From Tetrapyrgos nigripes (lineage: Eukaryota; Basidiomycota; Agaricomycetes; Agaricales; Campanellaceae): DNA of 64,000 nt. The translations under genes were made by a program, and so were the position numbers. This document shows, in pieces, positions 11,070 to 22,059 of the stretch (the first letter of the stretch is position 1; each line of letters starts with the position of its first letter). Location: assembly GCA_013368315.1 (NCBI GenBank), contig JAACJM010000172.1, positions 124,001-188,000 on the forward strand, in the 5' to 3' direction. A model generated the notes under the pieces. It was given only the letters and a program-made list of their open reading frames with translations, had not been told where the DNA came from and made no database searches.

Positions 11070-12448
11070 GAAGGTTCTTTCTAAAAGATGGAAAACTTTA
11101 CATGGCGCCAAAGAAGAATTCTGACGGAGTTCCGAGGCTAGTGGTTGAACAGATCTCAAAATGTTCCGAACTCATGGCTGAAGCTCATAATGAGACTGGT
11201 CATAGACGACGTGATGCTACTCACCGGATCTTATTTGACAGATTCTACTGGCCGAACATGTTCGATGATATATCTTTTTTTGTCCGCTCGTGTATAGAGT
11301 GCCAAAAGTTAATCAAGCCGCTTCCAGTAGTGCCGTACAACGTATCGTGGCAGTCGCCTGTACTATGTCACTTCAACCTCGACTGCATCCACATGCCCCC
11401 GAGTATAGGAGGATACAACTACATCATACAAGCAATAGAGCCGAACATTCTGTGGCCAGAAGCAAGAGCCCTGAAGGAACTCAAGGCGGCGCCTGTGGCT
11501 AAGTTTATCTACGAGGAGCTAATATGCAGATTCAGATGTATACCGGTTCTGTTGATGGACAGTGGTCCAGAATTCCAGAAGGAGGTTCGAGAACTATTGA
11601 AGACCATGTACAATTGCAAGATAGTGGTGTCAACTCCCTATCATCCTCAAGGTAACGGCGTCGTAGAAAGAGCGCATATACCCCTGTTTGAAGCACTCGT
11701 TAAAGCCTCAGGTGACGCAATCGGAAGGTGGTCGAAGCTTCTGTCTGCCACTCTATTTGCCATACGCATAACGATGTCAAGGTCAACTGGGTACGCTCCT
11801 TATTTCCTACTTTATGGTGTCCATCCCGTCCTTTCTTTCGATTTTTCGGAGTCTACATGGCAGACTCTGGATTGGGACAAGGTCCTCTCTACTACTGATC
11901 TGTTGGCTCTCAGGATTCTCCAGCTAGAACAACGGGACCCCAAACTTCGGGAAGCATATCAGAAGGTACGACAGTCCAGACAGCGGGCTATTGATGATGC
12001 CATGAAGAAGAAAGGTTCCAAGTATGACTTCCACGAATATGAAGAAGGCATGTATGTCTGGTTACGCGAGTCCCAGCTAGAAAACGTACACAGGAATAAA
12101 GGCGACTGGACCTATTCAGGACCCTACGTCATTCAAGAGAAGAGAGAGAATGGATCCTATATCCTGAGGGAGTTGGATGGTATGGTGATGAAAGGGCATG
12201 TAAATGTGCAGAGACTACGGCTCTTCTATTTCTGGCCAGACTATCAGACCCTCTGCTCTAGAATTCCAACGAGACCCAAAGTTAGGCAACTGAACGCTAA
12301 GCCTATCGAGATTTCCTTCCATACCTCGTTTACTGCAGCGGGACCACTGATCAGGTCTGATTATTATAGGTTGTGTGCAGAAGTGGTCTGGGATGGCAGA
12401 TCTCATTCCAAAGGAATCTACTTGGTAGTTCCTTTCGAGGAAGAGTAG
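11066..12448 (+). CDS. E1 integrase
   Basis: An uninterrupted 460-codon frame. The N-terminal zinc-binding HHCC module is visible (HNETGHRRR and SCIECQK). The DDE core has its first Asp in CHFNLDCIHMP, the second in LLMDSGPEF and the Glu in GNGVVERAH. A C-terminal GPYVIQEKRENGSYILRELDG motif (GPY/F module) follows, but no chromodomain. It would catalyse insertion of the cDNA. The final 90 residues are not recognised. Confidence 0.9.
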   Translation: MRRFFLKDGKLYMAPKKNSDGVPRLVVEQISKCSELMAEAHNETGHRRRDATHRILFDRFYWPNMFDDISFFVRSCIECQKLIKPLPVVPYNVSWQSPVLCHFNLDCIHMPPSIGGYNYIIQAIEPNILWPEARALKELKAAPVAKFIYEELICRFRCIPVLLMDSGPEFQKEVRELLKTMYNCKIVVSTPYHPQGNGVVERAHIPLFEALVKASGDAIGRWSKLLSATLFAIRITMSRSTGYAPYFLLYGVHPVLSFDFSESTWQTLDWDKVLSTTDLLALRILQLEQRDPKLREAYQKVRQSRQRAIDDAMKKKGSKYDFHEYEEGMYVWLRESQLENVHRNKGDWTYSGPYVIQEKRENGSYILRELDGMVMKGHVNVQRLRLFYFWPDYQTLCSRIPTRPKVRQLNAKPIEISFHTSFTAAGPLIRSDYYRLCAEVVWDGRSHSKGIYLVVPFEEE

Positions 12449-12612
12449 ATGAGTACCTTATTCTATCCTTATCCTTGCATTGCAGTCGCACGATGTGACT
12501 CGTCTTGTTTCCATTTTCATTTCCTTTCCTTCTTTTATAGCACTTTAGTTCTATTTCTCTTTCATCGTCTGTTCTCTCTTTCCATCATCATCCATTCTTT
12601 CTCGCAGTTCAG

Positions 12613-14114
12613 ATGCCGCCGAACCATCGATCCTATGTGGACGATGAGAATGTTATCGTCTCTACAGACCAAGGAGACCGACTGATCCTAGTTCCGAGGG
12701 TCAATGAAGACAACACCTTTGCTTATACATGTTCTGGGTGCGCCGTTGCTTTTAATCGTAACGTTTTCTCTTCCTCTTCTTCGGATTTCCTTTCGGATGT
12801 ACTCCAACTTCCCTACCCTTATTCCTGTTTTCCATATCTTCCTGTCCCTATTTCTTCTCTTGGTGGTACATGGGATTCGATGTCTACTTTCGTTCCTATG
12901 GTCCCTGTGGACCACAAACCTTTCAATTGTTCTATGACACCGATGGGGATGCCTTACTCTACTGTAGAGTGGGAAAGACTTGGAGGGTGGTATAATAACA
13001 GAGACCTCTCTGAAGATGGGAACCTGGGTCAGATGGATGAGTCGTCCTGTGAAACGTGTACGGGCAGCAATGTAATGACTGTCACAAGGACAGTATTACC
13101 GTTGGAGGTATACCTGGTCGAGATTGGAATCATCCAGAATGGAATCGTTCTTTGTTTGTGCCTATTTCTGTTCCACACATTCCTCTTCATCATTTTCGTA
13201 ATTTCCATTTCGGAGGTGAAGGCAGAGATCGGATGGATGTAACGATGAAGGCGACTGAATGCGGAAACATAATTGATCCTATGCCCTTGATAAGGGATTT
13301 CCGTTTTGATTTTTCTATGCTCTATGAATACGATTCCGAGATTGATTGCGTTCTTGGTGGAGAGAACAGAACTTTCCCTTTCACGGTGCAGAAGTGGGAG
13401 AGGGACAATCTGTTGTCGATGGACGAGTTGCTTTTATTTCATTATGACCGTTCCTCTATCCCTTCGTGTTACAAAACTTACCACCCAAAGGATCAACAAG
13501 AAGTTCCCTGCTCAGTCAAGACATTTGAGCGGTTCTATGGACGATTCGACTTCTCTAGATGGGAATCCAACGCTCTCATCATTGAAAAAGGGACGAAGAA
13601 AGGTTGGAACTGGAATCGATTCACATTTGAACAAGAAGTCATTCGTTTCTGGTGGGTGGTTGAAGACGACCCGAAGACGCGTACTGTTTGACACCGAAGG
13701 GATATCTGGTATCTATCTAGAGAAAAATTTGGTGCGCTGGTCAAAACTTTTCCTTCTTTTGAACAATCATGGGTTTTTGATGCTGAAATGCGGATTGACT
13801 GGTTGTACGATATGCAATTTCCCTATCCCTTCGCAAGGCCTGTTCTTCGTCCTCTCTCTCATAAACCTTTTCATTTTCATTTTGAACCTCACTTCAATCT
13901 TCCTCGGGATCATTCGGCTGCTCGTTACGACTATACTTCATCTTCCAATCCTTTTGGTGCACCGCTCATAGTGTACGAAGAATATTCGGAAGAGGTCAAG
14001 GGAGCGTATGACTTTAAGTCTCTAGTGGACTGGAGTCCTTCCAAACAGACTCCTGTTTTGCCTAAATGGGTGTATTTTGCCATCGATGCGAAGCCAGGAA
14101 TTCCTTTCTTTTAA
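12613..14114 (+). pseudogene. E1 extra 3' ORF (ORF3), unknown function, frameshifted
   Basis: Downstream of the integrase, after a 160-bp pyrimidine-rich gap ending in a CAG just before the ATG, an ORF starts at 12613. It opens with a polar segment (SYVDDENVIVSTDQGDR) and reads to about 13080. The reading continues in another frame to 13691 and in a third to 14114. Summed, this is roughly 490 residues rich in Trp, Tyr and Phe, with no signal peptide or convincing membrane segment in the consistent frames. The position is that of env or an accessory gene, but nothing seen supports an envelope protein. The pyrimidine tract plus CAG could be a splice acceptor for a subgenomic message (inference). 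I do not recognise the family. Confidence 0.5.
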
Positions 14115-14352
14115 TCTGTTGCTTACTGTCATCTTTTCTTACACTTCTTACATCCATCTCTTTCTTTCCGTTCCTCGTTTCTCTTTCCCTCATCCATCCC
14201 TTCCTTTCCATTTCTCGTTTCTTTTTCTCTTTACGTGGTAGTTTTATTCCTTTCATTGATACACTGTCTACGAAGTGTCGAGGAGAGCTGACATGATTAT
14301 AACTGACTGTTTTCTTTCTCGAGTCCGAGGACAGTCTCAATGTTGTCCTCAC
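14115..14352 (+). other. Pyrimidine-rich tract before E1 3' LTR
   Basis: Strongly C/T-biased sequence (for example 14140-14235) with no gene. I see no clear polypurine tract directly before the 3' LTR at 14353, unlike E2, E4 and E5. Confidence 0.6.
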
Positions 14353-15119
14353 TGTGGTCGTACTACCTGCCCTGCAGGTAGAACTACCCTATCTCTAGGC
14401 ATTCCAGTCAAGGCTGATCAAGAGTCGAAAGCCCACAATGATTTCATTCTTCCTTTATATTACCGACTCTCTACGCCTCTCGGGCTGTAGTCTTCTGGGG
14501 CACCATATATCATTGTTGGTTGATGAAAGGTAGAATAGTGACAGGGTTCATGGCTGGACAAATTAGACAACAAGATTTCTCTTATTTCCCCGTTTCTGTT
14601 TCTTACATTCTTTCTGGTTTCAAGATCTAGTGGAGTTGGAGGGGAGCTGAGAGTCCAAGACGATGCTTGGACCATCGAAGCTTCTCTGACACAGTGTGCA
14701 GGAGGAGCACTGTGTCGTCGATGAGATGGATACGTTTGATGGAATCCCGGCTCTGAGGACTTGGCGCGAACTGAAGACTTTGCTATTTTTGGTAGAATTA
14801 TGATCATATGTATACTATTAGACACGCGCCATTGAGCGTGAGAAGCATCTCCCTTTTACTCTTCACTCTCATCTCAAGTCCAACGAGACTTCGGCCTAAG
14901 TCTTTAGTCGTCAACGAGCGTCTACAGCTTAGTATATAGAGTTTAGTTTAGAAGACCGACACGGTTTCCAAAAGGCGAGTATTATATTTCTCTTTCTCTT
15001 TCTAACATACTCTACCGCCTCTGAGGAGTGGCTAGATTATCTACTCTACGGCTTGACACACGTCTCGGCTTCTGACTGTTCTCACTGCCGCTACCAGTAG
15101 CATAAACTCTCCTTCCTCA
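14353..15119 (+). repeat. E1 3' LTR
   Basis: Matches 4240-5007 and is followed by the second ATGC target copy (15120-15123). Confidence 0.95.
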
Positions 15120-15520
15120 ATGCGTTCAGTTCCTTCCCTCTTGAGTAGCCCACATTGAGAGCTCCCACCACTCCTTGGTTGTCTGAACAGTGAGTATGGC
15201 TGGTTCAACCACAATCATCTCGGCCCAGCCAATGTGATGACCTTCACCTCTCCATCCTTCCTTGAATTCACAAGCTAACCATTTCTTGTTGAAAATGAGG
15301 CCTATGCCCCAAGAAGTTGAGGTGTCAACAAACAGGGAAACAGATTCATCCACCTCTGGAGGGTTTATGATATGAAGACTGAGCAAAGGCTTGTTGAGTT
15401 CCTCAAGCCACTGTATTAGGTCATCATGAATGGCTGTGGAGGATTTGTGGCAAATGATTGATGAGGAGTGGATGGGGAATCCAGAGGTGAATCAGTGAAG
15501 AGAAGTGAGGTATGCTCAGC
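15120..15520 (-). pseudogene. RNase H of DIRS-like element, N-terminal part
   Basis: The minus-strand frame contains FVDTSTSWGIGLIFNKKW and then EGWRGEGHHIGWAEMIVVE. This is the WVDAS-type RNase H that follows the RT in basidiomycete DIRS-like elements. The reading is cut at 15120 by the E1 insertion and resumes at 4239. Confidence 0.75.
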
Positions 15521-15602
15521 CCTGTGGACCAACTAAAGTGACATGTTGTAAGGTACCAACTAAGGATTCGACTTCCTCCTTGCTGTGGTCCATTGCGTCC
15601 AG

Positions 15603-16642
15603 TCAATTGTTGGTCTTCTTGGCATATTTTTCCTTCTTACTCAAAGGAAGTTCCATGGTTCTGTTGGCTATATCCCATGAGAAGCTGATGTATAGGAAAA
15701 TGAAAGTGAGGGGAACAAATTTTGCAATTGCCCATGGCCAACTGAGATAGGCAGCTATATCCCATATGAGTTTTTTGTCATAAGAATAAGAATAGCTGCT
15801 GTCGTTGTTAGTCTTCTTTGGATAGCAGAAGAAGATGAAGTCATCAACCCACTTGACCAAAGCCTCGACACCATAAAATAGAAGTATGTGGACCATCGTG
15901 TCAGCGACAAGGCCCCAGATGCCTGGTGAGGATGCTTTGCCAAAATTAAGGCACTGGTCAAGATACATCAGGCCTTCGAAAAACAGTGCTACAAAGCAAT
16001 GGGCTGAGGGATGAATAGAGATGTTTCTAAAGGCTGAGTCGACATCAAACACAGTGGCTTGTGTACCTGTGGGAGCATTAGCTACTAAGAGCCAACACTG
16101 AGAAAAGGTACCCCATGCACACTGAAACTTGTCTGTATCAATGAGAGAGTTGACAGAGAAGGTTTTGGGATCAACAATGATGGGAATAGATGATTGTATG
16201 GGGGAATTGTCATTAGGAGTGTGATTGCTGTGGACATGAACAGGTTTGATCTTAGCGAAGACATGATGGGGAAGTCAGGATTTGGAATGAGAATGATTAA
16301 CAATAACACGAAATTTATTGACACATTGCTGAACAACAGACATAGGTGCCGTATGAAAATGACTGATCTTTGATCACAGATATTCAGGTTTGAGACTGCG
16401 GAATACACATCCTTGCATGACTTCTTTATCAAGGTTTGTTTGGATATGGCTGAATGTGGATGCAGAGGGGTGGTTGTTGGGGATGAAGGTGTGTGATAGT
16501 TGGTAGTTTTTAACACTGATGAGAAACCCTTCTCTGAGGCCTTTCGGTACCTCAGCAAACCTTTCAAAACCTCCTGAGGCTTTGAGAAGTTCTTTCCAAG
16601 CATCAGGCTTGAGCCTAGTGACAATGGGGAAGAGGTCTTCAT
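15603..16642 (-). pseudogene. Reverse transcriptase of DIRS-like element
   Basis: The segment 16052-15603 has MFDVDSAFRNISIHP (first catalytic Asp), YLDQCLNFGKASSPGIWG and VKWVDDFIFF (catalytic Asp pair, about 15841-15870). These closely fit the DIRS-type RT pattern. The upstream part (16697-16374) holds DAWKELLKASGGFERFAEVP, the N-terminal RT lead-in. Frames shift between the two parts. The MITE lies just upstream at 16682-16856. Confidence 0.8.
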
Positions 16643-16681
16643 TGGGTTCCAGAGGCCTCCCCTGGTTTTGCATTGGTGCTA

Positions 16682-16856
16682 CAGTAGAATACCTCATAAT
16701 GAATAAGGTAATAATGAATAATTGGTCATAACGAATACACTTTTGGCTCTCCCAAACTGATGTTTACAGCCAAAAAAATATATCATAAGGAATAACCACC
16801 ATAATGAATAGCTTTGGGCTGTCTCCCAACACTATTCATTATGAGGTATTTGACTG
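16682..16856. mobile_element. 175-bp MITE, copy 1 (pogo/Tc1-mariner-like)
   Basis: Flanked by TA (16680-16681 and 16857-16858), with inverted ends CAGTAGAATACCTCATAATG and CAGTCAAATACCTCATAATG. TA target use and CAGT ends suit the pogo/Tc1-mariner superfamily. It lies in the DIRS-like element between gag and RT. No coding capacity. Confidence 0.9.
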
Positions 16857-17406
16857 TAGTATGAGTTTGGGATGTGTGGGAATCAGATCCACAACGTCTG
16901 CAGACGTGGGTGTCTCTGTCACAGTCATTCCCATTGTAGCCAATGCAAATGAAGTGTCTGGTAGATGGCTCCTTGTAAGATCGTCCTGATTTTGTAAGGT
17001 AGTCCCTCCTTGAATTGGGCTTGTGTTCATTGTGACCATGGTTGTCGAGACCACAGATAAAACAGAGGAGGTTGTGTTTTGCTGTTTTTGGCTGAAAGGA
17101 CAATGAACTGCTGCTTGGTTTGGACAGTGGTACTGGAGAGGGTTTAGGGAGATAGCAATGACGGTTTTCTTCAATCCACAATGTCAAGTAGGAGTAGGTA
17201 CCTGCTGGGAGGGTCTTGTGAAACTTGGACATCTGCACCTGAATCTCAGTGTGGTGTTCCTTCCAGACATGCCACTTGATCTTCTGAATCAACACTTGCC
17301 AACACTTGGGGGGCTGCTTCCCATTTTCAGATGGTGGTCTGAATGTGGTAGACCCAAGTGGGGAAGTTGAATGCAAAGTTATTTGCATTGCAGCAGCACA
17401 TGATGA
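16857..17406 (-). pseudogene. Gag-like C-terminal region of DIRS-like element
   Basis: The minus-strand frame includes LCFICGLDNHGHNEH and a second cysteine cluster, FICIGYNGNDCDRDTHVCRR then CGSDSHTSQTH. Such Cys/His clusters close the gag-like ORF of fungal DIRS-like elements and probably bind nucleic acid. The frame is continued on the far side of E2 (29808 onward), which inserted here. Confidence 0.65.
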
Positions 17407-19476
17407 TGTCATGAACCTTTCGTTCCTCGTTCAAGAAGCCCTTAGAAGTATTCTCGATCTTTCTTTATCTCTCCAATTGCCGCTACCCACTTCCCCTAAT
17501 GAGATCAACTTCTTCCAAGCTGGGTCATTTATTGCTCCATAGTTGTCTGTGGATCCCCTTAGATTGCGAGTGTGTTGTCATAAAACCTTAATTTATCATT
17601 AATAGGTGGTTTTTGTAATTAAGTGCTAGGAACTACACCCAAACACAAAACTGTATACAAATGTAAATGAGACGAGTGTTCCAAGTAGTCAGAGTACTCA
17701 AACTCCCAGTTTAATTGTACTATAAGTACTTTTGATTGGGGTTTTTCAATGAAGTTAGCGCTTAGCACATGACACAATAAACACAAGTTTCACACCAAGG
17801 GGATCAACAAGTCCCAAATCAAACACTTGTAGGCCACAGTTGCCTTGAAATCAAACACTTAATAGACCAAAAGGGTCAACACAAAGATCACAGTTATAAC
17901 CACAAAATGTTCAATTTTAACTCTATTATCTCCAACACAATGTTTATACTTGTAGAGAGTGCAGTTAAGTTTGTTTAGAAGCTTTAGGCCATGTTTCACG
18001 TCCTCTACTATTGCTAGCAAGATCCAATACTCTACAGTACATGGCTTGGGTAGCTACTCATAATATCTGGTCCTTTTATACTACTAGCAGCTACAACTAT
18101 ACAGTTACTTATTTCTTTTTGATGTCTGCTAAAAGCTACGTAGAGAAAATACAAAACAAATCGAAAAATCCGTTAGCGAGTTCTATCTATTTCCTTGTAA
18201 GTAAAGACTTGCTTATTAGGGTATACAGAAACTGTCCAATATTATTGAAATATTTGTAGGAACTTTCTTCAGTCCTCTTTGTAAGCCATCTGGTGTTTTC
18301 ATGTACCATCCTGGTTAGCGAGCATCACATCTATGACTCAGAATGCTCCACTTATGACCGCTAGGTCCTTCATATGCATCCTTACACTAGGGGCATAGGG
18401 TTTTCTCGTAGTTTCTTTATTCCGTTCAGTTTTCCTTTCCCTTTTCTCCAATCTTGCTTTATACGCACTCTATACATTGCCAACAGTCTACTACTTAGTC
18501 CTACATACGAGTCCAGCTCTTCTGCAGTCCTGTTTACATACTTATTCACCCTTCAACGCTTTCAATGCCTAGCTAGACGCTTACTGACAGATTGATCCTT
18601 ATCTGGAAATACTGTTACCTGTTTGGGTTGTATCCTGATTGTTCAGATGTACTGCGACTTAGCGCTTCTGTCCCTTATATCTCTGTGTAGAGATGTCCGT
18701 TCACTATCCCCTCTCTCCCTCTGTACTGATGGATAGCTGAACTCTCTGGGATCCTGTACATATATACTTTGTCCTACTTTTGTCCACATGTACCTTTTAC
18801 AGATACTTAAGATTCCCTTGAAGCTGTCTTAGTACTACGGGATTTACCAATACATAGATCTAGACCTAGCGTGCTTGTCCACATGTCCAATCTTAGCACT
18901 GTCTTCTCTGATTGACCTTTTGGCTGAGGATTGTGCTGCTTACGCGTTCCTATGCCTGTGAATAGGGGCTATCTTGCACTTCACTGTCCCTTTGGATCAT
19001 GCTAGCGGTACTAGTAGTTATAATAGGATTCGAAAGCCTCTGTAGGCTATCTTTATTATTTGGTGGGTCTGCTATCATAACTCCAACTCATACATCTCTA
19101 TCATAGTACTTAGAATGAGTTTGTTTCTCCATCCATAAGCACTTAATATTATTGTACAGTTGGTTTCTAGTCCTGTTAGGTATTAACTAGCAGTTCAGGG
19201 CTCACCATAGTCCTCTTATTCCCTTAAATAACGTCAAAAACTAATATTATGGACCAAAATCTAAGTGTGTATACGGCAATTTTGTATGGCGTATCATCGT
19301 CTCAATTAATTCCTCTAGAACCACAGATGTTATTTGCAAAGTAGTATATATAGAGTAGGATACTCATCCTGTATTTTTACTCTAGTCTGGTCTTATCATA
19401 CAGACCTTGCCTTATTCTACTCGATTCTTCAGTGTCATCATCACCTCACCTAAACATCCTCGGCTTGGTTCTGACA
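17407..19476 (+). repeat. E2 5' LTR, split by insertion
   Basis: 17407-17599 and 19298-19476 align with the continuous 370 bp 3' LTR at 29438-29807. The middle (17600-19291) is foreign. Confidence 0.9.
17600..19291. mobile_element. 1.69-kb unidentified insertion in E2 5' LTR
   Basis: Present in the 5' LTR and absent from the 3' LTR. TATCAT occurs on both sides (17594-17599 and 19292-19297), a probable target duplication. There are no terminal inverted repeats and no TG...CA ends that I can see. The longest ATG frames are about 70-80 codons and carry no known motif. It could be a solo LTR or a non-coding element. Confidence 0.65.
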
Positions 19477-19566
19477 TTAGACTAGAGTAACCCTAAAGGC
19501 AACCTGATGTCAACCATACTCTATTCCTCTTCTTGCCATTTCTCAGATGCTTGAAGACCCCCCTAG

Positions 19567-20745
19567 ATGACTACTCCAAATGTGGCTACCTCTGGTGGCC
19601 CCTTGGACTATTCTATGGGTACTACTCCAAATCCTATGGTCTTCAGAGGGATTCCTACTCAAAACCTCTCTGATGGAGACAGAGGATCTATGCATGCGCC
19701 GCCCCCACAAGCTAATCCATCTCCCTCTCACCAAACCTATAATAACCCTCAGGGGTATTACACCCAGACCAACTATGTTCCTGGAGAAGACTATAATCAA
19801 TTACTCCTCCAGATCATCGCTGGACTCCAGAATAATCAGATGGAACTTTTGCAAGAACTTCAGAATATGCGACAAACTATGGGTGCCCAACAGGCTAGGA
19901 CTGATGAAAGGGATGGTAGTAGCTGCTCTGGTGCTAAACTGAAACCTTTTAATGGGACTTCCGATGCAGTTGACCCTTTTCTTTTGCAAATGTATCTCTG
20001 GTTTTTCAGAAACCCTCGCAAGTTTGCTGATGATGCTTCTCAAGTCTTGGAGACACTTGCTTTCATGACGGAAGGTACCGCTGCCCAGTGGGCAAGCAAT
20101 CGAATTCGAAAGATTCAGGAAGAAGGAAATAATGAAAGTTATATGGATCTCCACAGTGCAATTTGAAGGGAATTCGCAGGAGGAGATCAGACAGACATCA
20201 CGCAATGAAAGCTGCAAAGTATCAAGCAAGACACTGCATTGGCTATGCAGTTCTTCCTCTCTTTCGAAGAGTGGAAAGAAGATGCAAAGCTGAATGAGGA
20301 GGGACTCATCATGCTATTGAAGCAGAACCTCTGGTTTGGAATTGTTCAAAGGATCTATCAAATAGATCCTGTCCCTGTTACCTATGCAGCCTGGAAAGCT
20401 GCAGCAGTACGACTCAACCTTTGTGATCAGAGTGTTCAAACACTTCGAAATGACTCCAGAGGGATTCCTGCTAGTGGAAACACCTCTGTGGGAACATGGT
20501 TTACCACTGCCCAAACACCAACAACTACTACCCAAAATGCTACTACAAGTGCTGGGGCTCCATCGGAGGCACCAATGACTTGTACTGGAACGGGAGTTAC
20601 CTTTGGTGGGCAGGGAAAACCCATGGAAATCGATTGTACTAAAGCAAACAAATGGACATGGGATGGGGTTCGCAAGTGTTATGGGTGTGGGGAAGAAGAA
20701 CACATTTCTAGGAATTGTCTGAATCAAGTCTCAAGCCTTATATGA
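19567..20745 (+). pseudogene. E2 gag
   Basis: Starts at the ATG 19567. A polar N-terminus and a coiled-coil-like stretch (QLLLQIIAGLQNNQMELLQE) precede the capsid-like segment (KLKPFNGTSDAVDPFLLQMY). TGA at 20164-20166 and again at 20206-20208 interrupt the frame. It resumes at 20239 and ends with a CCHC zinc knuckle, CYGCGEEEHISRNC (about 20680-20720). The order and motifs are those of chromovirus Gag. Confidence 0.8.
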
Positions 20746-20921
20746 AGCATGCAGGAAGTCTTGAAGATGGACAAAGCAAAGGAGGAGTTCCAGAAGCTTA
20801 GCGAGGATGTGGGTTTTTAAGGGCCCATAGGCAGAATGATACACCACCTACAGAACAATCAGTGTTTCATAACAAGTTTGCCTCATATAATTGATTTAGT
20901 GTTCTCACAAATGAAAGTGAC

Positions 20922-21894
20922 TTGACTGAAACCAAAGACGTATCTGAAAATCTCCTGAAGGATTCTTGTAAAGCTTCTCAACAAACTTCTAATCCTTTCC
21001 AATGCAAGCATCGTACTCAAACTCCTTCACGCCTTCCTTCTGGTATTACACCAAAACCTGAGAAAAAAGTAAGACCCTATTGGGTGTACTGGAATGTGGT
21101 TGCTCAAACACCTAGTGTACCTCATTTGTTGCAACAATGGGTCCACATATCGAGGGAGCATGAAGTAGATGATGAACTAAGGTTCAATCTAGCTTCAATG
21201 CAACCCAATGTGGCTCTCGCTGTACTCAGGGACCTCCAGACTCCAGCAAAAGGGATTCAGAAAATTAGTGGGGAATCTATCTTACTCCCAGTCGCAGTTG
21301 AGGCCTTGGATTCACATAAAGGCCAAGTCGCCAATGCTCTTCTTGTGCTATATCAATCAAGACTTTGCTCTTAGGAATAATTTGTTTCTGGAATGTCTCT
21401 ATCAACCAGTTCCAGTATACAATGCAGATGGAACAGCCAACAAAAATGAGAAGATTGAATACACAACCAAACTACGACTAACTGTCAATGACCACACAGA
21501 AGTTACTACGTTTGCGGTCACTAACACTGGCACAAATGATATTGTCATTGGATTTAATTGGTTGAAACACCACAATCCATCGATAGATTGGAAGAAAGGG
21601 ACCATCAAATTTGATAGGTACCCTGGGGACTGCAAAAGGAAGAAACAATGGAAATTGTGGCAAGAAGAAGACAAAGAAGACATTGAGGAAGGAGATAGAA
21701 TCTTTGTTGTGAACATGCGACCGGAAAACCCTTTGGAGTATATTCATGCTACTGGTTCCATATCAGCTAATTTAGCTGCACAACATGCTACAGAAGAGGG
21801 AGCAAAATCTTTGGAAGAAATTGTACTGGGAGAATACCTCAGGGAGTTTCAACCTGTCTTTGAAAAAGAAGATTTTGATACCCTTCTGGAATGA
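20922..21894 (+). pseudogene. E2 protease region, active site deleted
   Basis: The C-terminal half of a retropepsin is clear: FAVTNTGTNDIVIGFNWLKH, then HNPSIDWKKGTIKFDRYP (about 21505-21620). At the expected active site (about 21335-21365) the reading goes straight from ALL to CYINQDFA-like sequence. The Asp-Ser/Thr-Gly triad is missing, apparently by a short deletion that also shifts frame. The segment ends at two adjacent TGA codons (21892-21897) where relatives have basic residues. Confidence 0.75.
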
Positions 21895-22059
21895 TGAAAG
21901 TGGGACCATGCAATCGAGCTAGTACCCAGGGTGGAACCGTTCAAAAGCAAGGTCGATCCCTTAGCTGCAAATGAACAGGGTCCACTGGATGATTTCATCG
22001 AGGAACAACTGCAAACTGGAAGAATCTGAGCTTCAAAATCGCCTATATCTTCACCATTC

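Larger units (their letters stand above)
4240..15119 (+). mobile_element. E1: Ty3/gypsy LTR retrotransposon
   Basis: A 10.88 kb element with 768/767 bp LTRs, TG...CA ends and a 4-bp flanking duplication ATGC (4236-4239 and 15120-15123). Coding order on the plus strand is gag, protease, RT, RNase H, integrase, then an extra ORF. The RT box is FIDD and the sequence around it (HGLFDLFSGFD, GLKGP) groups it with E3 rather than with the chromoviruses E2, E4 and E5; no chromodomain follows the integrase. LTR identity is about 95-96% by eye. Frames are broken in gag, between protease and RT, inside RT and at the RT/RNase H boundary. The element sits inside the RNase H region of the minus-strand DIRS-like element. 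Confidence 0.9.

Noticed and set aside
13140..13242. Transmembrane segment of an envelope protein in E1 ORF3
   Set aside because: The hydrophobic stretch lies in the frame that is out of register after the frameshift near 13080.
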